In this document: positions 60,715 through 64,000 of the stretch, one piece after another
Numbering within the stretch: the stretch's first letter is position 1
Layout of the letters: each line of letters begins with the position of its first letter
NCBI RefSeq assembly: GCF_013778455.1
Contig: NZ_JACEHE010000008.1
Location: forward strand, 1-64,000
Direction of reading: 5' to 3'
Length of the DNA: 64,000 nt
From: Streptomyces himalayensis subsp. himalayensis
Lineage (GTDB): Bacteria > Actinomycetota > Actinomycetes > Streptomycetales > Streptomycetaceae
Position numbers and translations under genes: made by a program
The notes under the pieces: model-generated
What the model was told of the DNA's origin: nothing
The model's input: the letters and a program-made list of their open reading frames with translations, nothing else
Databases searched by the model: none

Positions 60715-60783
60715 GGCAGATTTGGGCCACCCCTGTGACGTAGCCACCGTGCCAGAACGTTACATGCGTGGCCCAAATCTGCC
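60715..60783. repeat. 16-base perfect inverted repeat
   Basis: GGCAGATTTGGGCCAC (60715-60730) and GTGGCCCAAATCTGCC (60768-60783) are exact inverses with a 37-base spacer, 22 bases past the DUF397 stop. The arms are AT-richer than usual terminators here and there is no T-run. A terminator or the ends of a miniature element are both possible. Confidence 0.75.
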
Positions 60784-60867
60784 ACTCCCCGATCGCCAGC
60801 CGCCCCCTCCCCGGCCGGTTATCCACAGGGGGCGCGGGAACTCCGGGCCTCTCGTGAGAGTGGGGCC

Positions 60868-61827
60868 GTGGAGCGGGGGGAATTGCGCGGGCTCGTGGAA
60901 GGTGGGGTGCTGCTCACCTCGCGTGCCCTGGAGGCGGGGTGGCCGCGGCGGTCCCTCCTTCGGAGGCTCGGTGCGGAAGGGTGGACCCGCGTCCAGGCCG
61001 GCGCCTGGGCCGAGCCGGGGTGGGAAGTCGACCTGCCCACCCGCCTCCGGGCCGCGCAGCTGCTCAAGCCGCAGCTCGTCGTGAGCCATCGCTCGGCGGC
61101 CGCCCTCTGGCGGATCGAGGTGCTGGGCTCGGCTCGGCGGCCGACGCTGGAGTTCAGCGACCCCGGGCTCGCCGTCCGGCGGGAGGGGACGGGGGTGCGC
61201 GTGTACCGGGTGCCGATCCCGCACGACGAGGTGGTGGAGCGTCGCGGGCTGCGGGTCACCACCGTCCGCCGTACGCTCGCGGACCTGTTGCGGGCCGGGC
61301 CGAGGGACGACGCGCTCGTCGCCGTGGAGTCGGCGCTCACCCGGCGCACCGTCGACCGCGTACGCCGCGGGCCGCTCACGACCCTCGCGGAGGTCGTCAC
61401 CGCTCTCGAAGCTCCTGAATCTTCCGGAACCCCGCTCCGCGGGACGGCCAGAGCCCGCCGCTGGCTGGAGCTCGCCGACCCGAACGCCGGCTCACCGGCC
61501 GAGACGGTTGCGCGCCTGCACATGCATGACGCGGGCCTCCGCCCCGAGAGCCAAGCCGAACTCCTCACCCCCGGCGGCCGCCGCTGCTTCCTGGATTTCC
61601 TCTTCCGAGCCGAAGGCCTGGCCGTCGAGATCGAGGGATATGCCTACCACGGCACCCGCGAGTCACACCGCCGTGACCTCGCGCGCTTCAACCAAGTACT
61701 TCAGTGCGCCGAGGTCCGCACGCTCCTCCGCTATACCGCCGTGGACGTATTCCAACGGCCCACTCACCTGATCGAGGACATCCGCAACACCCTCATCCGG
61801 CTCCGACACGGGCGCGCACCACAGTGA
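60868..61827 (+). CDS. AbiEi-like N-terminal / DUF559 nuclease-fold protein
   Basis: 319 residues from GTG 60868. The front half has a short winged-helix start (GGVLLTSRALEAGWPRRSLL) and VVSHRSAAALWRIEVLG, as in type IV AbiEi antitoxin-like proteins of actinobacteria. The end carries the DUF559 (Vsr-like PD-(D/E)xK) core: RRCFLDFLFRAEGLAVEIEG, then Tyr/His and HRRDLARFNQVL. Conserved Asp, Glu and the downstream Arg are present, but nuclease activity of this family is unproven. No partner toxin adjoins it; the gene stands alone. Confidence 0.7.
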   Translation: MERGELRGLVEGGVLLTSRALEAGWPRRSLLRRLGAEGWTRVQAGAWAEPGWEVDLPTRLRAAQLLKPQLVVSHRSAAALWRIEVLGSARRPTLEFSDPGLAVRREGTGVRVYRVPIPHDEVVERRGLRVTTVRRTLADLLRAGPRDDALVAVESALTRRTVDRVRRGPLTTLAEVVTALEAPESSGTPLRGTARARRWLELADPNAGSPAETVARLHMHDAGLRPESQAELLTPGGRRCFLDFLFRAEGLAVEIEGYAYHGTRESHRRDLARFNQVLQCAEVRTLLRYTAVDVFQRPTHLIEDIRNTLIRLRHGRAPQ

Positions 61828-61916
61828 TCAGCAGCCCGCTCAGCGCGGTGCCGTCCCGGCCTGGGCGCCTCAAAACCCGTGGACGCACGCGTCCGCCGAG
61901 GACGATAGTGACGCCC

Positions 61917-62294
61917 ATGGCTTCTCTCGTGCGTCACGTGACCTTCGACTGTGCCGATGCCTACCGCCTCGCGAGCTTCTGGGCCGAGGTGCTGGAAGGT
62001 TCGCTCGCGGAGGACGACAACCCCGGTGACCCGGAGGCGCTGGTCACCGCCAAGGGAGTCGGGCTGCTGTTCATCAGCGTGCCCGAGCCCAAGAGCGTGA
62101 AGAACCGGGTGCACCTGGACCTGCAGCCGCAGGACCGGTCACGGGACGAGGAGGTCGAGCGGCTCCTCGCCCTCGGCGCCACGCTCGTCGGGGATCACCG
62201 GCGTCCCGACGGAACGGGGTGGGTCACACTCGCCGACATCGAGGGCAACGAGTTCTGCGTGGAGCGCAGTGCGGCCGAGCGGGCGGTCGGCTGA
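61917..62294 (+). CDS. VOC-family (glyoxalase/bleomycin resistance-like) protein
   Basis: 125 residues, one complete VOC domain: VRHVTFDCADAYRLASFWAE, PEPKSVKNRVHLDLQ, a Glu-rich helix and DIEGNEFCVERS. Metal-binding residues of active members would be His8-like and the Glu of GNEFCV. Function cannot be told from family. The start at ATG 61917 follows a weak site. A truncated paralogue lies at 5206-5466, giving two related copies in one window. Confidence 0.8.
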   Translation: MASLVRHVTFDCADAYRLASFWAEVLEGSLAEDDNPGDPEALVTAKGVGLLFISVPEPKSVKNRVHLDLQPQDRSRDEEVERLLALGATLVGDHRRPDGTGWVTLADIEGNEFCVERSAAERAVG

Positions 62295-62342
62295 TCACTC
62301 ATACTCCCTGGTCAGATCGATTTGACGTACATAATGGACAGG

Positions 62343-62371
62343 TGTCGCACACGACCTTAAAATGTGCGACA
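62343..62371. promoter_or_regulatory. inverted-repeat operator of the toxin-antitoxin operon
   Basis: TGTCGCACA (62343-62351) and TGTGCGACA (62363-62371), perfect 9-base arms, 11-base spacer, overlapping the antitoxin start. A CATAAT -10-like hexamer lies at 62330-62335. Phd-type antitoxins bind such repeats to repress their own operon. Confidence 0.65.
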
Positions 62372-62691
62372 TGGAAGCCCATGAGGACGACATCAAGATC
62401 ACCGTGCGCGACTTGCAACGCAACGCCGCCGCCGTTCTCAAGCGGCTCGAGCACGGCGAGACCATCAGCGTCACCCGTCATGGTCGGACGGTCGCCCGGA
62501 TAATCCCCCCGGACCCCGCCGAGGAGGCGATCAACCAAGCCGTCTCCGACGGGCTGATCGACCTCACGGAGCTCTCACGCGCGCGCACCGCCGCCCAGAC
62601 CGCACGGATCAGGACCGCGCCATCGGCTCCCGGAGAGACACCGCTCAGCCAGACGCTGACCGAGCTGCGAGACGAGGACTCCGACCGCTGA
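62362..62691 (+). CDS. Phd/YefM-type antitoxin
   Basis: 109 residues from ATG 62362, or 106 from ATG 62371; no ribosome site precedes either, so translation may be leaderless or near so. N-terminal Phd DNA-binding fold: IKITVRDLQRNAAAVLKRLE and ETISVTRHGRTVARIIPP. The disordered C-terminal half (AAQTARIRTAPSAPGETPLS) would wrap the toxin. Its stop overlaps the toxin start (TGATG), so the two are made together. Confidence 0.85.
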   Translation: MCDMEAHEDDIKITVRDLQRNAAAVLKRLEHGETISVTRHGRTVARIIPPDPAEEAINQAVSDGLIDLTELSRARTAAQTARIRTAPSAPGETPLSQTLTELRDEDSDR

Positions 62692-63104
62692 TGCGTTTCA
62701 TCTATCTCGACACGTCCGCGGCACTCAAGCTGTTCAAACAGGAGCATGAGACGTCGGCTCTGAAGGCGTGGCTGTCCACCGAAGGCTCGGCCACCGTGTT
62801 GACCTGCGATCTCACCCGTACCGAAGTACGTCGGGCGCTGCACGCCGCCAACGCGGCCTCTGAGATCGTCGCGGAAGCCGAGGACTGGCTCGAGGAGAGC
62901 GCACTGATCCGCATACCAGCCAACCTCTTCGACCGAGCCGGGTTGTTGTGCCCAGGCACACGCCTCCGCTCTCTCGACGCGCTGCACCTCGCGGCGGCGA
63001 GCGGGCTGGGTCGCGCGCTCATCGCGTTCGTCGCCTACGACAAACGACTCGTCGAATCCGCAGAATCATTGGGCCTGCCGGTCAAGAGCCCAAGCCCTGA
63101 GTGA
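62691..63104 (+). CDS. PIN-domain toxin (VapC-like ribonuclease)
   Basis: 137 residues. PIN-fold acidic site: Asp7 in YLDTSA, Glu45 in LTRTEVRRAL, Asp96 in SLDALHLAAA and Asp117 in AYDKRL. VapC toxins cut tRNA or rRNA in a Mg-dependent way. Paired with a Phd-type antitoxin, a common mixed arrangement in actinobacteria. Intact, so probably functional. Confidence 0.87.
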   Translation: MRFIYLDTSAALKLFKQEHETSALKAWLSTEGSATVLTCDLTRTEVRRALHAANAASEIVAEAEDWLEESALIRIPANLFDRAGLLCPGTRLRSLDALHLAAASGLGRALIAFVAYDKRLVESAESLGLPVKSPSPE

Positions 63105-63139
63105 TCTCCGCCGGTCTCAGCGAAGCCATGAGTGGCCGA

Positions 63140-64000
63140 TCACCTGTTCCATCCCGCCCGCAACTCCCCCTTGACCACCTTCCCGCTGGCGTTCCGCGGC
63201 AGCTCCCCCACGAACTCCACCGACCTCGGCACCTTGTAGTTCGCCATCTCCCGGCGCGACCAGGCGATCAGGTCGTCCGCGGTCACCACAGCCCCCGGCC
63301 GCCGCACCACATACGCCTTGCCGACCTCGCCCAGCCGGGCGTCCGGGACGCCGATGACCGCGACGTCCGCCACGTCGGGATGCAGGCCGAGCAACTGCTC
63401 TATCTCCGCCGGGTACGCGTTGAAGCCGCCGACGATGAACATGTCCTTGATGCGGTCCGTGATGCGCAGGTTCCCGGCGGTGTCCAGTACGCCCACGTCG
63501 CCCGTGTGCAGCCAGCCGTCCGGCGTCAGTACCGCGGCCGTGGACTCCGGGTCCTCGAAGTAGCCCTGCATGACGTTGAAGCCGCGGACCAGGACCTCGC
63601 CGGGGGTGCCCGGGGACAGCGGATCGCCCGCCGGCCCCACCACCCGTACCTCCGTGCCGGGGATCGCCCGGCCCGACGTCGACGCGATCGCCTCCGCCGC
63701 GTCCCCCCGCCGGCACATCGTCACGATGCCGCTCGCCTCCGACAGGCCGTACGCCGTGAGCACCGTGTCGACGTGCAGTTCACCCCTCAGCCGCTCCACC
63801 AACTGCAGCGGCACCACCGCCGCGCCCGTCACCACCAGCCGCAGGGCCGAGAGGTCGTACGCGTCCCGGGACGGGTGGTCCAGAAGCGACTGGTGCAGGG
63901 TCGGCGGGCCCGGCAGCACCGAGATGCGTTCCGCCGCGATGTTCGCCAGCACCGTGTCCACGTTGAACACCGACTGCGGGACCATCGTCGCGCCCCGCAT
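63140..64000 (-). CDS. AMP-forming acyl-CoA synthetase, C-terminal part
   Basis: The gene enters from beyond the right edge; 286 residues are visible, about half to three fifths of the protein. ANL-superfamily motifs in order: VVTGAAVVPLQLVERL, YGLSEASG, DGWLHTGD, RIKDMFIVGGFNAYPAEIE (hinge Asp) and LPRNASGKVVK with the catalytic Lys. Activates a carboxylic acid as acyl-AMP and joins it to CoA. The FadD3-like tone (GLSEASG, KDMFIVGGFN) and its position past the catabolic genes fit ring-acid or fatty-acid catabolism, but substrate is unknown. Confidence 0.9.
   Translation of the reverse strand: MRGATMVPQSVFNVDTVLANIAAERISVLPGPPTLHQSLLDHPSRDAYDLSALRLVVTGAAVVPLQLVERLRGELHVDTVLTAYGLSEASGIVTMCRRGDAAEAIASTSGRAIPGTEVRVVGPAGDPLSPGTPGEVLVRGFNVMQGYFEDPESTAAVLTPDGWLHTGDVGVLDTAGNLRITDRIKDMFIVGGFNAYPAEIEQLLGLHPDVADVAVIGVPDARLGEVGKAYVVRRPGAVVTADDLIAWSRREMANYKVPRSVEFVGELPRNASGKVVKGELRAGWNR

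Noticed and set aside
1..64000. Biosynthetic gene cluster for a known antibiotic
   Set aside because: Despite afsR/afsS there are no polyketide, peptide synthetase, terpene or lanthipeptide enzymes in the window.
1..64000. rRNA or complete tRNA genes
   Set aside because: Only 3'-end-like fragments were found (7993-8045 and 36421-36445); neither has a matching 5' half.

Overview
The window is very GC-rich, uses GTG starts freely, has many 4-base ATGA/GTGA start-stop overlaps, and carries afsR, afsS, the FO synthase gene fbiC, DUF397/DUF5753 regulator pairs and Tat/Sec secreted proteins. Together these point to a Streptomyces chromosome. From memory, the stretch from the glutathione peroxidase to afsS resembles the conserved core order around afsR-fbiC of S. 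coelicolor. The first ~10 kb looks like accessory DNA.

Layout. 1-10 kb: an IS630-type transposase relic, an ArsR-type regulator, four small exported proteins (one frameshifted), a decayed VOC gene, a beta-lactamase-fold serine hydrolase with a run-on 3' end, a DinB protein, a tRNA 3'-half relic, an alpha/beta hydrolase and two very small genes facing a strong terminator. 10-15.3 kb: arylamine N-acetyltransferase, then a peptide/nickel-type ABC importer (lipoprotein plus fused two-domain permease) behind an iron-box-like site; its ATPase gene seems cut off after a few codons. A NodB deacetylase follows. 15.4-25.8 kb: glutathione peroxidase, a trypco2 protein, and a translationally coupled five-gene operon: trypsin-like protease, PknG-like kinase, VWA protein, GlnX-like membrane protein and binding lipoprotein. 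25.8-33.8 kb: polytopic membrane protein, a giant D,D-carboxypeptidase, GPP34 protein, XRE regulator and DUF397 protein.

34.3-45.5 kb: hypothetical protein and SDR sharing an operator, sodium:solute symporter, a degenerate ADP-ribosylglycohydrolase, FG-GAP protein, fbiC, and a PHP-fold metallohydrolase. 45.6-55 kb: APC permease, then a minus-strand catabolic cluster (aldehyde dehydrogenase, two amidohydrolases, two flavin/F420 LLM oxidoreductases, SDR). Copies of one palindrome, TCTGACG-N3-CGTCAGA, lie before both halves of this cluster and before the SDR at 35.4 kb, suggesting one TetR-type regulon. 55-64 kb: afsR, afsS with an AfsR/PHO-box-like direct repeat, a secreted peptide with related DNH motifs, an ATPase/XRE/DUF397 module, a DUF559-type protein, a VOC protein, a Phd/PIN toxin-antitoxin pair, and the 3' part of an acyl-CoA synthetase cut by the window edge.

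The strongest candidate for an under-described system is the protease-kinase-VWA-GlnX-lipoprotein operon at 16.5-25.8 kb with the divergent trypco2 gene. It looks like an extended form of the mycobacterial GlnH-GlnX-PknG nutrient-sensing pathway. The afsS region, where a secreted peptide repeats the AfsS-like DNH motif, is second.
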